DNA of 64,000 bases from Microcyclospora pomicola (lineage: Eukaryota > Ascomycota > Dothideomycetes > Capnodiales): NCBI GenBank assembly GCA_002786065.1, contig NHNY01000022.1:1-64000 (forward strand). Direction: 5' to 3'. The position numbers were made by a program, and so were the translations under genes. The notes under the pieces are model-generated. The model was not told where the DNA came from. It worked only from the letters and a program-made list of their open reading frames with translations, and did no database searches. Positions 1 to 10,751 of this stretch are shown piece after piece. Position 1 is the stretch's first letter, and each line of letters begins with the position of its first letter.

Positions 1-88
1 CCCTAACCCTAACCCTAACCCTAACCCTAACCCTAACCCTAACCCTAACCCTAACCCTAACCCTAACCCTAACCCTAACCCTAACCCT
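1..88. repeat. Telomere, (CCCTAA)14 plus CCCT
   Basis: Fourteen perfect CCCTAA units followed by a partial CCCT run from the first base. The C-rich strand reading inward from the left is what a chromosome left end must show for a TTAGGG telomere, the standard repeat of filamentous ascomycetes. The tract ends abruptly in a T-rich stretch with no degenerate telomere zone. Confidence 0.98.
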
Positions 89-1520
89 TTTCCTAGAATA
101 GTAGGTAGCCTTAGCTCTTATAGATATATTTAGAGTAGCGACCGGATTTTGTACTAATAAATGTATTTTAGACGCGCGTTACTAGGTTTTGTCTTTGCCT
201 TATAGTAGGCAGTGTAAGGCGCTATCTCGAGTCTAGTGTTTTTAAGTTCGTATCTTAAGGCTATATAATTCTAATTAGTAGCAGACGATATTAGAATATA
301 TTATATTAAAGAAAGGAAGTAGAATAACGAAGTACTAGGCTTTAAGATGTAGTATTAGGACGACGCTAGCTTAAGAGGGGGATAGTGTTATATAGCTAAC
401 CCTAAGAAGCTAGGGTAATATAGTACATATAGTAAAAGCACGTGCTCGAGCTAATTAGCGCGGCCTAACCTACGATTAGTCTAATCGAGTATAAGAATTA
501 GTCTAATCTATAACCTAATTAGACCGACTTACGTATTAGCGTTAACTAATTATACGAATCTTCTTTATATATAATAGATAGTCTTTTATAGGTAGTTAAG
601 AGTTCGTACTTAATTTATATTATAATCTTTACCCTAGGTTACTAATCGCCTTAACTATTACAAACCCCTTCTCTTAACTTATCTTATATAAAACTCCTAT
701 ATACTAAATCTTAGCTCTACTAACCTACCTTTATAATAAGGATAGTTAAAGCTAATAAAGTAGGAGATCTTATATTCTAATTACTAAGGTTAAATAATAA
801 GTTATATATAATTCTAACTAATAAAACTAGCTACACTATATATATAAGAGAATCGTAGATATAGTAGTAAGCGATAATATTCGTTATACTAACTTATATC
901 GCTCTATATCGCTTATATAGAAGCGATAGCCTTTATTATATAGAGTAAAGTCGCTCTACTAGCTAACCTTCCTAGTTTAGACTATAGTACTCTTTAGCTC
1001 GTAACACTACTTACTAAATAAAGAATTTAAATTATACTATACTTTAGTATATTCTATATATTAGTATAATATCTAAAAAACTAAAAATATTAGTATATAT
1101 TCCTATTTAATCTATAGAACCCTAAATAATATAGTATCTTAATTCCTAATATAGTAGATAGAAACTATCTATATTTATTCTAGAAGGTTTAAATATAAGT
1201 ATATAATTAGAGTTTAAGATATTTTAAATATATCTAAAGTAGAAAGAGCTACGGTCCGATTAGAACTTCGAACGAAGATCGCTCCGAAGCCGGATGTATA
1301 CGAGATCGCGGGAAACCCTTACTTCGACTCTATAAAAGTTGCTTCCCTACCTACCTTACCTAACGTAAGATGTAGGTTTCGTCGATACCTATTCGAAAGC
1401 GAGGACGGTGTCGTACCCTTACAACCTTCGACGCCGTACCTTCGATTAGGACCGACGCCGTACTCTACATTATTTGAGAATTAGAATCGACTCGTTCTTA
1501 TCTCGATCGCCGTCCGTCGG
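89..1520. repeat. RIP-like, CA/TG-depleted subtelomeric sequence
   Basis: By hand count this 1.4 kb holds only about ten CA and fifteen TG dinucleotides, where unbiased DNA would hold many dozens of each, while TA is extremely common and CG is kept. Loss of CA on both strands with gain of TA is the known signature of repeat-induced point mutation. All six frames are closed by stops. Positions 89-1240 are very AT-rich; 1240-1520 are GC-richer but equally CA/TG-poor, with an 11-bp direct repeat (cgacgccgtac) near 1428 and 1462. The parent element cannot be named from what remains; it was presumably a repeated subtelomeric or transposon sequence. Confidence 0.85.
1331..1338 (+). promoter_or_regulatory. 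TATA-box-like TATAAAAG
   Basis: A TATAAAAG stretch followed by a pyrimidine-rich run lies about 200 nt upstream of the dehydrogenase ATG at 1536. It sits inside the RIP-like zone, so it may be a chance product of mutation rather than an active core promoter. Confidence 0.3.
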
Positions 1521-1535
1521 CGTGCCCTGTAAGAT

Positions 1536-2654
1536 ATGGCCAAGCTCCCGAAGCGACTTTCGATGGGTATAATCGATGACTACCTTCATACGTCTGCGTC
1601 GCATTTCGCGCATTTGCCATCAAACAGGCTTCAGATCACGACGTTCAGTAACACTATTGTACCTACGGACGAAGGAGAATTTGCGCGCCTGGCCGAACGC
1701 TTACGACCCTTCCATATCATCTCGACGGTGCGCGAACGTACGGCCTTCCCGAGAAGTCTGTTGCAGGAGTTGCCCAATCTGAAACTCCTGCTAGCTACTG
1801 GAACCCAGTTCGAAACGTTTGATCTAGCTGCTGCACGAGAACGAGGGGTCGCCGTCGTTGCTGCGCCAGGGCTCGGGCGTACTGATCGTAAAGATGGCTC
1901 GTCATCCCGACCCAACATCAAGAAAGGCGGTGCTCATCCGACTACTCAGCACGCATGGGCTCTCATCATGGCACTTTCGCGCAATATCGCTGCCGACGAC
2001 GCTGCGCTCAAGGCTGGCCACGAATGGCACAGCGAACTCGCGACGGGCCTGACCGGTCTCACTCTGGGCATTGTCGGGCTGGGTAGACTGGGTGCTGCGG
2101 TCGCTCGCATCGGCCACCTCGCCTGGGGCATGCGAGTGGTCTGCTGGAGCGAAAATCTGACCCAGGAGAAGGCCGATCGCATGGCAGCCGATGTAGGCTT
2201 GTCTCCCGAACAGGGAACAGCAGGGGAGAAGACCTTCCGCGTTGTTAGCAAAGAGGAGCTCTTTCGCAGCGCCGACGTTGTCAGTCTTCATTACGTGCTT
2301 AGCTCTCGCTCCCGCGGTACGGTCGGTGCCCAGGAGTTGGACTGGATGAAAGACAGTGCGATGCTGATAAACACGTCTCGGGGTCCGCTCATCGATCACT
2401 CTGCACTCTTGGGGGTCTTGGAGAGTGGAAAGATCCGAGGCGCTGCATTAGACGTATTCGACGTCGAGCCTCTGCCTCTGAAGAGCCCATGGCGGCGAGC
2501 TGATTATTGGGGCAAGAACGGACGTTCGCGTCTCGTGATCACACCACACATGGGCTACGTCGACGAAGGGCTGATAAACACATGGTATGCTGAGTCTGCC
2601 GAGAACGTCGAGAGGTGGCTTGAAGGTCAGGATCTCTTGCATCGGTTGAATTAA
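1536..2654 (+). CDS. D-isomer-specific 2-hydroxyacid dehydrogenase
   Basis: A 372-residue intronless protein of the NAD(P)-dependent D-2-hydroxyacid dehydrogenase family (formate, glycerate, lactate and phosphoglycerate dehydrogenase relatives), which interconverts 2-hydroxy and 2-oxo acids. The Rossmann motif GLGRLGAAVARIG is in the middle of the protein. The family's catalytic trio is present in order: Arg in NTSRGPL, Glu in DVFDVEPLP, His in TPHMGY. Substrate specificity cannot be read. There is no signal peptide, so a cytosolic enzyme is likely. The ATG at 1536 is the first in frame. The DNA changes from RIP-like to normal dinucleotide use within about 20 nt before this start, so the promoter and leader lie in mutated sequence. 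The segment around residues 110-130 (TDRKDGSSSRPNIKKGG) looks like an insertion relative to typical members, but I found no convincing intron there. Confidence 0.88.
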   Translation: MAKLPKRLSMGIIDDYLHTSASHFAHLPSNRLQITTFSNTIVPTDEGEFARLAERLRPFHIISTVRERTAFPRSLLQELPNLKLLLATGTQFETFDLAAARERGVAVVAAPGLGRTDRKDGSSSRPNIKKGGAHPTTQHAWALIMALSRNIAADDAALKAGHEWHSELATGLTGLTLGIVGLGRLGAAVARIGHLAWGMRVVCWSENLTQEKADRMAADVGLSPEQGTAGEKTFRVVSKEELFRSADVVSLHYVLSSRSRGTVGAQELDWMKDSAMLINTSRGPLIDHSALLGVLESGKIRGAALDVFDVEPLPLKSPWRRADYWGKNGRSRLVITPHMGYVDEGLINTWYAESAENVERWLEGQDLLHRLN

Positions 2655-2889
2655 CACAGTACGCGCGAACGTCAAAGGCTAGCATATGCATCATCCGTGA
2701 CCAGAAATCGAGCTTCACTTTCTATATGTACTTGCTCGGTAGTGTAGCACCATCTGCTAACTACACGGCTAAGACAACTACTTTGTTCCCAAAGCCTTGA
2801 TGTTCGAGCGTGCACGATGTTTCGGACTCCTCGTGGCCTTGAGGTATACCTCAATGCAGAGTAGGGTAACGATGCTCTCATCCTTGAGC

Positions 2890-4753
2890 TCAGCACTTGA
2901 GGGCCGCTTCTCTTGCTGCAAGCCGGATTCGACGTTCCTCTCTCCACTTGGGTCCAAACCGGACAACGACATACAACATCGGGCTAAGTACAATCATTAC
3001 GAGACCAACGACAGTGTAAGCCCACCCGATCCCTATAGCATCAATCAGAGGCTTGATGATAGCCGTACCGCCTGCTGCCATTAAGCATCTCGTCAGGTTG
3101 TTAGCAGCAGAGGCGGTCGATGGCGAATTTGGATACAGGTCGACCAGGAGGATGTTCATGCTGTTGTAGCAAGCTGTTAGGAACAAAGCCATGCAGAAAG
3201 TAAGGATCAGCGGGACAGCCAAGTTTGTATGGGTCTGGATGGCCCAGCCAAAGCCAAGTGTTGCTACCGCACCGACGTAGACCAGCGGCCAAACGATGTT
3301 CAGCCGAGCCTTCTCGATTGGGAAATTCCGCAAGTCGTCACCACGCCGCTTGTCGATCGAGAAGCCATTGGCACGGGCGACATGTGCGTAATTCCAGTCC
3401 ATTATACGTCCATTGACCACTATGGAGAGTGCCGCTCCTACGCCGAAGGGTCTGATGATATGGGTTCAGCCAAGTCGACTGTTCGATTTTGATATTAGGG
3501 CACGACTTACATGTAGCACAAGCCAACTTGCAAGGTGTCAAGATGGTAGACACTCTGAAGTAGGTCAGACAAATTGGCCGTCACGGTGTACCAGGATGCG
3601 TAGATGATGGCGTTGTAAAAGAGGATTACAGCACAGTCCTTTTCCCCGAGGATGAAAAGTGCCTTGAGTGGGTTTGGGAATCTCATCTTGCGCCTTGGTA
3701 ATTGGTCCGCCGAGCTGACACTGTGCGGGTTACGTGCTGCAGCCCGGCGACGAGCTATCTCATTCAACAAGGATCTGCTGTACCAGGCAGTTGGTGGAAT
3801 GGAGCCATTTCCGACCACCTTGCGAGCAGTTTCTGGCACAGCGATTGCGAACACGATGAGGTAGATGCCACCGTACTGGAGCTGTTAGGTATCCGAAGGA
3901 CGCAAAAGCTATCTTGATTATACGCACGATCGTCAAGAACCTACATGTAATTAGCGATGATGTTTTCGAGCAAGAAGAGGAAGCGGGAAATCCTTACCAG
4001 AAGATGGATCTCCAGCCAAGATATTGAGTTAGAAGTCCTCCGACGATAGGTCCTTTGCGGAATTAGCAATCGATTCGCGTGTGGCTCCATACCTCGTCTC
4101 ACCAATGGCTGGACCAAGCTGAGAGGTGTTAGCAGATTACATAACGAAGGCACTCCTAGAACCACCCACCATGATTCCACTCTGGGCAGCTCCCATGTAC
4201 TTGCCACGTTCGGCCGTGGTGGATATGTCAGCGATGACACCGCTGTTCAACGCATAGAGACCACCAGAACCCGAACTCTGTAGCGACATCAGCGCTTGCA
4301 TGTGAGGTTGATTGATGATCGACGTACCTGGAGGCATCTCAAGATGAACAGTGCCGGGTACGAAGATTGAGTCGCTAAGCCGATGTTCGCAGCGATGTAT
4401 ACGACAAAAGAGGCCAGGTAAGCAGGTCGACGACCGGCGATATCAGCAAGATCGCCATAAAAGGACGGCGCGAGGCCTTGAAATATCAAGAATGCAGTCA
4501 CTGTGAGGTTGATCAGAGTGACTGACACCCCTAGGAAATTCGCCATTATCGGCAGGGCTGGAAGGTATGTGTTTGCTGATAATGGCGACGTGAAGCCTCC
4601 AACGGCGCTCATGAAGACGATGAAGGCCTTTTGGTGCGAAGTGTAGATGGAGTATGGTGGCTGATCTCCCGCACTCTGGACTGGCTGCAATATCTCTTTG
4701 GAAGGACCGGCATCCGTCACCTCTTGTGACATGGTCTCTTTGGACGCTGCCAT
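2890..4753 (-). CDS. MFS multidrug/organic-anion transporter (DHA1, Qdr-like)
   Basis: A major facilitator protein of about 516 residues built from seven exons: 4753-4328, 4277-4170, 4118-4103, 4052-3998, 3940-3928, 3881-3511 and 3451-2890. Every junction is GT-AG and keeps frame. The translation shows an N-terminal disordered tail, helices beginning near AFIVFMSAVGG, the loop GDLADIAGRRPAY between helices 2 and 3, the family signature LGPAIGPIVGGLLTQYLGW in helix 5, and VPETARKVVGNGSIPP after helix 6. This pattern matches fungal Qdr-type drug:H+ antiporters of the plasma membrane. Exons of 16 and 13 nt are remarkable but each restores a conserved residue run. An upstream GTG at 4765 is in frame, but ATG at 4753 is the natural start. 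It faces away from the telomeric dehydrogenase. Confidence 0.88.
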
Positions 4754-4926
4754 CCTGCCGGCCACAGTCGTGGTATTCGGGCAATTGGCAAACCGGTCTT
4801 GAGAGGTAGGTGAAGGGATCCAGAGATGGAAGAATAGATTCAGCTTGAGCTTCCCAACATGTATGGTTTTCGTGAAGTTGGTGGGAATGTCCTGGCGGCG
4901 ACCATTGGTATAACATTGTCGACCTT

Positions 4927-5789
4927 TTACCTCTTGCTGCCGATGTCGTTTGGACCGGATATCGGAGGCATCGCGACGTCCGGTGCGGCGGGATCAGCAT
5001 GATCAGCATAGGCATAGTGGGTCCAGTAGGTAGGAGAGATGTATGATGTAGATCGCTAGATAACTTGCTCAATCCCTGCGTCGATCAGGCCTCTCGAAAT
5101 ACGTTGAGCAATGATATCCATCTGCTAGTGCTTACATGTGGGGAATACTGTGGCTGCCGGTAAGCACCTTCAAAGTTGAGCTCCCTCTTAGACAGCTCGA
5201 TAAGCTTGTGCTGCAGATCAGCTCGCTTCGGCCCTCGAAGCGGAACTCGCTCGATGACATGGCTGGCGCACAAATTATGCTTCTGCCACGTGAACGTTAT
5301 ATTGTACCCGTTATCGTCAGATCGGATTGCTGACGGTACAGCGGTGAAATTGAAATGTACAGGCGAGGAACTGCTACACTGATCTCCGTGCGCCAACAAT
5401 ATACGGCTCTTCCATACATGAAGTAGGGTTTCCTTCGCACCTGCACGGTACCTTTCCTTCTCAACAGCTGAATATCTGTCGATCTCAGCTGCAGGGTCGC
5501 TCGCCGAATAGCATAGGTAGCGGCTCTTTCAGCTTGCGCCACTAGCTACATTGCAAGCGGGTCCGAGCTGCGTATCACGGTTGAGGAATAGCGTCTGGAG
5601 CCGGAGGCTTATGTTGACGTTCTTTGCTGTCTGGGGTGGACTTTGTGTGAGATGTACCTGCTGTGAGCGATCAACAAACGAGCAGACGAGCATTGACATG
5701 ATGACTCGATGCATGAGCTCTATACGACGTTGAAGCGCTCTTACGGAATCATCACGGGAATTCGGAAGGAGTGGCCACTTTCCGTACAT
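4927..5789 (-). CDS. Hypothetical protein, three-exon model (tentative)
   Basis: I do not recognise this gene. Three stretches on the minus strand read as coherent protein and join in phase 0 through GT-AG sites: 5789-5658 (starting MYGKWPLL), 5525-5136 (including DPAAEIDRYSAVEKERYRAG and SHVIERVPLRGPKRADLQHK) and 5055-4927 (ending ISGPNDIGSKR then stop), giving 216 residues. The middle exon has the charged, low-serine look of a folded domain and is the best supported; the donor GTAAGC at its end is strong. The first junction is the weakest, and the true 5' part may differ. It lies in tandem upstream of the MFS gene, with 173 nt between. Confidence 0.35.
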
Positions 5790-7011
5790 GGCGCGTTTCG
5801 CCGATGCTAATAACGGATTTGCAAGACGCCAGTATCAGCCAGCTCATAAAGTGGTGTATGGCGTGACTGGCAAAGACCTGAGCGGATCTACAAGCTGCAG
5901 CTATGCTGTATGGTATCTTGGTGCTCCAAATGCTAGTACCGGACACGTCACATTCCTCAACATAACTCAAAAAGAAGTGAGTTATACCTTCGCGAGGAAT
6001 GAGCCCACACCATTCTACAGCTGAGAGAGTCAAGCTGAGCATGTGGAACAGCCACTGCTTTGCCCATCTTCGGTAAGGCGTAACGAGACTCAACGCTATG
6101 GCTGTGTCGAAAGTGCAGGTTCTCTTGTAACATTGACTTGCGAAGATCAGGACAACCACTGCTCGTGAGGCAAGGTCAGGTGAGAGCGATCATCTGTGGC
6201 TGCCTTGCTGTTTTGTACAAACTAGTTTGCTGATGACGTTCCGAAGGAACCCTGATAGATGCTTCCCCATCCATAGGCCAGGTACGTCGCCCAGATGCCG
6301 GCATTACCATAACGGATCGGACCTCATCTGAGTACTCAATCCTTGACCGAGTACAGCGATTTCATTGTTGCAATCGGTCATGGCCACTCAGCTAGTGTGC
6401 GAAGCTTACCATTCCGCACGACCTGTACCGAGGATATGCTGATCCTCAAGTCAAGAGGGTCCGCACTGTGCAGGTCTGCGGGCTATCTTGGTACTAGAGG
6501 ATGTGAAAGCATTCGTTCTGCGAGTACAAAAGCGGGATCACCACAAACGATACACAAGCTGTCTCCATGGATGTGACACTTTCGCTACAGAAGATCTGCA
6601 GTAGAGGTGGTTGAGCTTTCCTGCAGGTGCTACGAGCATGTCAAGGTAGAGGTGTTGCCGATCCAGCAGCATATCCCATCAGCTTCCTTAGCTAGAATGA
6701 GCAACGTGGCGCCAAAAGCTCAACCCGTCCAATCGGAAGAGCTGGTCAACTTGTTTGATGAGCACCGCAGTACGAAGAATCAGCTCGCTTGTAGAGCGAG
6801 GCTACACAACATGCTGTCGATCATACAGCTTGTGTTGATCCTCCTCGCTACTTCGACCACAAAGTATCAGGCGAGAGTCTCACAACCGCCAAGCCTGGAT
6901 ATCGTCCAGGACGTATATAATGGGTTGTCCTGATCGCAACAATTCTTCCCAATCAACCACTGCCTCAATTTCTGTTCATATCACTTGTCATTTGACTTTT
7001 GTCTTCTCAAG
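5790..7011. other. Intergenic region, no supported gene
   Basis: This 1.2 kb has only short open frames without recognisable domains (for example 5788-6024 and 6607-6933 on the plus strand). It holds the promoter of the oxygenase gene at 7012 and, possibly, the leader of the tentative gene at 5789. Confidence 0.6.
6914..6920 (+). promoter_or_regulatory. TATA box, TATATAA
   Basis: TATATAA lies 92 nt upstream of the ATG at 7012, a typical distance for a TATA box plus short leader in a filamentous fungus. Confidence 0.5.
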
Positions 7012-8097
7012 ATGATGTTCAATGCTGCTCGACGATCGTTGGCCCTTCGGCCTCGCGTGTTTGGGGTAGCCGCAAGACGAGCGCAGGCCTCTCTTGCCAC
7101 CAATCATACTTCATGGGCCGCGGCAGATGATGCTGCCTCGCTTTCATGGTCCAAGAGTCAGCCTTTTGAACATCTACCCAGTAAGCCACCCCGCAGTACT
7201 CAAGGTACCATTCGCTTCCTTGGTCCCACCAAAGATGGCAAAGACGCCTTCCTCAACTTCAAAAAGGGCGAGGAGCACGAAACCAACTTCGGACCCAGTC
7301 TGGAACGGCAGGTAACGATCACTGATCTGCGTCATTACGAGCCCAAGACATCAGTCACCGTCGAAGGCCTGGAATGGGTACATGCTCCGACGATATTGTC
7401 CGAGGACAAGTTACTCCTTCCCAACAAAGACGAAATGGAGAAATTCGTTCGAGGACCGTACTTCGACGAGTGCGCTCAGTTGGTGAAAGAGAGTACCGGG
7501 GCAGCTAAAGCGATCGCATACAACTTCCGCCACCGGAGGATCGAAAATGTATGTACTTTTCTCACGGGCCAACTTCAAGTCGACTAATGAAGCATTCCAC
7601 AGCACACGAACCTGCACGATCCGTACAGCTTCTCGAACAAGCCACTTCCCAATTTCCACATGGACAACGACACCGAGACTGCCAAAGTCAATCTTCATCG
7701 CGTTCTCGGTGAGGAAGAGGCGTCCAAGTGGGAAGGAAAGCATTGGGGAATTGTCAATGTCTGGCGACCTGTTGGTGATGTCGTGAGGCAATGGCCACTC
7801 GCATTGGTCGACTCACGTAACGTCATGTACGGACGGGATACATCGCCAATCTTCACCCTCAACAACTACAAGACCCACTTCACCGCCCTCAAGCCACAAC
7901 CACACTTCAATTACTATTACGTCAGTGACTTGGCTCCGGATGAAGCCCTGGTCTTTGTCGACTTTGACTCCAAGAATGAAGGCAAGGGAACGGCGGTCGG
8001 CATCGCACATGGAGCATTTGAGGATCACAATGCTCTCCCAAAGATCCCGAACCGCCGATCCATCGAAGTGCGGTGCTTGGTCTTATACGACGATTGA
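7012..8097 (+). CDS. CmcJ/AsaB-like 2-oxoglutarate-type hydroxylase/desaturase
   Basis: Two exons (7012-7548 and 7603-8097) joined by a 54-nt intron with GTATGT donor and a CTAAT branch-like site give 343 residues. The body matches the fungal GA4-desaturase/CmcJ/AsaB family: an N-terminal segment with TIRFLGPTKDGKDAFLN, the tract RGPYFDECAQLVKESTGA, an HMDND segment that may supply the iron-binding His-x-Asp, and the strongly conserved GIVNVWRPVGDVVRQWPLAL followed by DSRNV. Such enzymes are thought to oxidise small molecules, including secondary metabolites. The first 40 residues are rich in Arg and Ala, lack acids, and could be a mitochondrial presequence, which is unusual for this family. 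The start is the ATG pair at 7012 and 7015, preceded by TCAAG. Confidence 0.82.
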
Positions 8098-8802
8098 AGG
8101 ATTTTGAAGATTTTTTGCATTGCTTTAGGCCCCTTTCGCTGAAGTTGTTTGTAGTCGTCCGAAGGAGGTCCAGATTAGCATATATACCGTATGAATTTAA
8201 GTGTTGCTAGCCGCTATCGTGATTCAGAAAGTACTTGTCGAGAATAATACTCACGATGGTAGTCCGTCGAGGGCGGTAGTATGTTAACAGCACGATGCGG
8301 GATGCAAAGCATCGACCGAAGTACGTGGACGTTATGAGTGGTCGACATTTGTGGCCATCTGAGACTTCCAATGAAGGCATCTGACTGCCTTCGCCGAAGA
8401 AGCAGGAGGACAGCGCAACTAGGCCTTACACGATCACGGTGGATGTCGGTGATTGTACGGCTAAGACACTGTATCTAGGTGTATCCTTCACGGTTGTAGG
8501 TACCTTGCTTCGTCCATCATCGGGTCGGTGTAGATCTTTCACCCTCAGGTGTGTACACTTCACCACTGACAGCGAATCTGCGTTTGAAATCTGGACATTT
8601 GTCTACAAGGTAGCTATGAAGTTTATGTGGTTGTAATGGCGGTGATGGCAACCTTCGCTAACGTGACCGAAAGAATCAGCGCCAGGTTTCGTAAGTGCGG
8701 CAGACAATCATAAGCATTCAATGTGGTGACATCAATGGCCCCAATGCCTCTGTGTACTACACGCCAATGATAATCGAGCAAGCTCGTGGTCCGATGGTCG
8801 GA
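8098..8802. other. Intergenic, convergent 3' regions
   Basis: About 700 bp between two convergent genes. I see no further gene, repeat or RNA in it. Confidence 0.6.
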
Positions 8803-10674
8803 CTATAAGCACATGAAGCTTTGCACTTGGCTCCCAAATTCAGTATCATCACGGCCGGGATACACGAAAGGTGCTCCGTCTTCGACCGCGCCAGTACAGT
8901 CCTGATTCGTATAAAGGTAGCAATATCCATTGCTTGGCCCAGCAGAGCGGAAGTTCTTGCTCACGGAGGCGTCGAGGTTATGGCACTCGAAACTGTTCCA
9001 GTTCACTAAATCGCAAGTGCCCGTAAACCCTTGACCGGTACAGAATTGTATGTTACTGCTGCCTCGGATCGGATAATCAGATGGATAGAAACAGGCGTAA
9101 CTGCTGATCTCATCCGCATAAGCACTGGTGTCGCTCTGACCTGGCGCTCGAATACCAGCAGCAGAAGCGATGGGACTTGCGCATGCCGAGTCGCTGTAGA
9201 GAGTACAGTATCCCATCGACGGGGTGAAGGAGCCGACGTTCTGGTAGAGCTCTGAACCGGAGAGCGAAACACAGGTATTGCTTTGCCAGTCGGACTGTAT
9301 ACAACCACCCGAGAACCCTGTACCAGTGCACAATGTGGTAGCTACATAGAGTCAGCATTGGTCGTGGGGCTTTCAAGTTGATGGGGGGGCATTACATCCG
9401 GCAGTACTTATTGTGGGGACAGTGGTTGAGTAGGCTGGCCGGTTTGCTAGGCCGATGCTCCAGTCAGTGTAGTTGAAAGCACAAAATACACTTTCGAGGA
9501 AGCCTGTGCCAAAGTAAACGGAATCAGGAGTGTTCGGATCGACAAGTGTGATCAACGGCAGGCAGGTGCTCGCATCACCACCGACTGGCGAGCCCTTCCA
9601 GCTCCATTTTGGGACATGCAGGGGCAGATCCGCGGTGGAGAAGACCATGTCCGGCAGATCTGCATCACATGGGTAGTGATACATATTATCGTCAGAGTTC
9701 CAAGTAGCACCCGATACTTGGCCAAAATACCAGTCCAGGTAGTCTCTTCTGAGTGTCATGCCTCCTCCTCCGTGGTCAAGCAGAGCCTGGAAAGAATCTA
9801 CCGTTGAAGTAGGGACAGCGGTTCCTGTAGAAGGGTCCACCACCGCATCGACCTGAATGTACCAATAGTCGCGCTGAAGAGTGTCTTGCCAGGCGAGGAC
9901 GCCATCATACTTGGCATCGTCCACGAAACCGATATCCAGCTCGCCTTCTTCGGTGTACGGGTTGAAGGAGTAGGTGGCTACGTTGTCTTCGCAAGAGGGT
10001 TAGGGACATGTCCGATACTCACAAGACATCAGCGACACTCACCGGGTATCTGGCCCGAGATCTGGGTCATGAAGATGGGGATGGATGGGTCAGCAAATAC
10101 TCCACCAGGACCCATGCCCAAATTCCCAGTTCTGTCCCCGTATTCCGCCTCGGGAGCCTGGTCCCACACGCATAGTGCAACATTGGGGAACGCCTGGCCT
10201 CCAACGGTGATAGTCTCATTGTAGACGGGGCCCGTGAAGCCAAAGTCTTCGCAAGAATAGCCGGGCCAGGCACCAGAGTCGGCTGTGCTCGACAGACTGG
10301 GATCGTAGAGTGGCGCATCACCTGTTTCGTTGGCTGGCATGAAAGTGGACTGCACGGTGAAAGCAGCAGCGCCAGAGTCGGGCAAGAAGTTCAGATCTTG
10401 CGGAGGCGTGCCAACGCCAAAGGTGATCCACCATCTGGGACAATCAGAGCGTTTCGCACAACGAGGAGGTAAGAGCATACCTGTTGTTTGAAGTCACACC
10501 TTCGGGTACGCGGCGTTGCAGAGGAGAATTCAGTGCCTTCTTCTCCATGGGAATACGGAGACCTTCATGTCGGCCTTGAGCATAAGCATAAGAGTCGATG
10601 GATGCAGCGGCAGCAGAAACCAGAGACATGAAAGAGAGAGACACAAGGCCCCGGGGGACCGTGGAAGCCTTCAT
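8803..10674 (-). CDS. Secreted pepsin-like (A1) protein with duplicated Cys-rich C-terminal modules
   Basis: Four exons (10674-10481, 10434-10043, 9986-9396, 9341-8803), all GT-AG and in frame, give 571 residues. A signal peptide is evident (MKASTVPRGLVSLSFMSLVS then AAAAS). The middle is an aspartic-protease-like bilobal region: WWITFGVGTPPQDLNF precedes Asp84 in a DSGA motif, and the second site is Asp266 in LLDHGGG instead of the usual D-T-G-[ST]. Both aspartates survive but the second-site Thr is His, so activity is doubtful. The last exon encodes two homologous modules, each starting CTGxGF[ST]GxC, with a W about five residues on, and G-Y-C-x-L-Y later, resembling the beta/gamma-crystallin-like fold of small fungal secreted proteins. 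ATG at 10674 is preferred over 10728 because it begins the signal peptide directly. Confidence 0.8.
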
Positions 10675-10751
10675 GTTTGATCTTGAACGATGTGAAACAG
10701 CAGCGGTCAATGTCGAGCAAGCGGCCATTCCAGAGCTTCGTCGAACTCATG

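Noticed and set aside
397-406. A short CTAACCCTAA word inside the subtelomere, suggesting an internal telomere tract.
   Set aside because: It is under two units long and is expected by chance in sequence this rich in CTAA.
5788-6024. Small plus-strand frame (78 codons, true ATG) that could be a short secreted protein.
   Set aside because: No signal peptide or cysteine pattern, and it overlaps the start of the tentative minus-strand gene.
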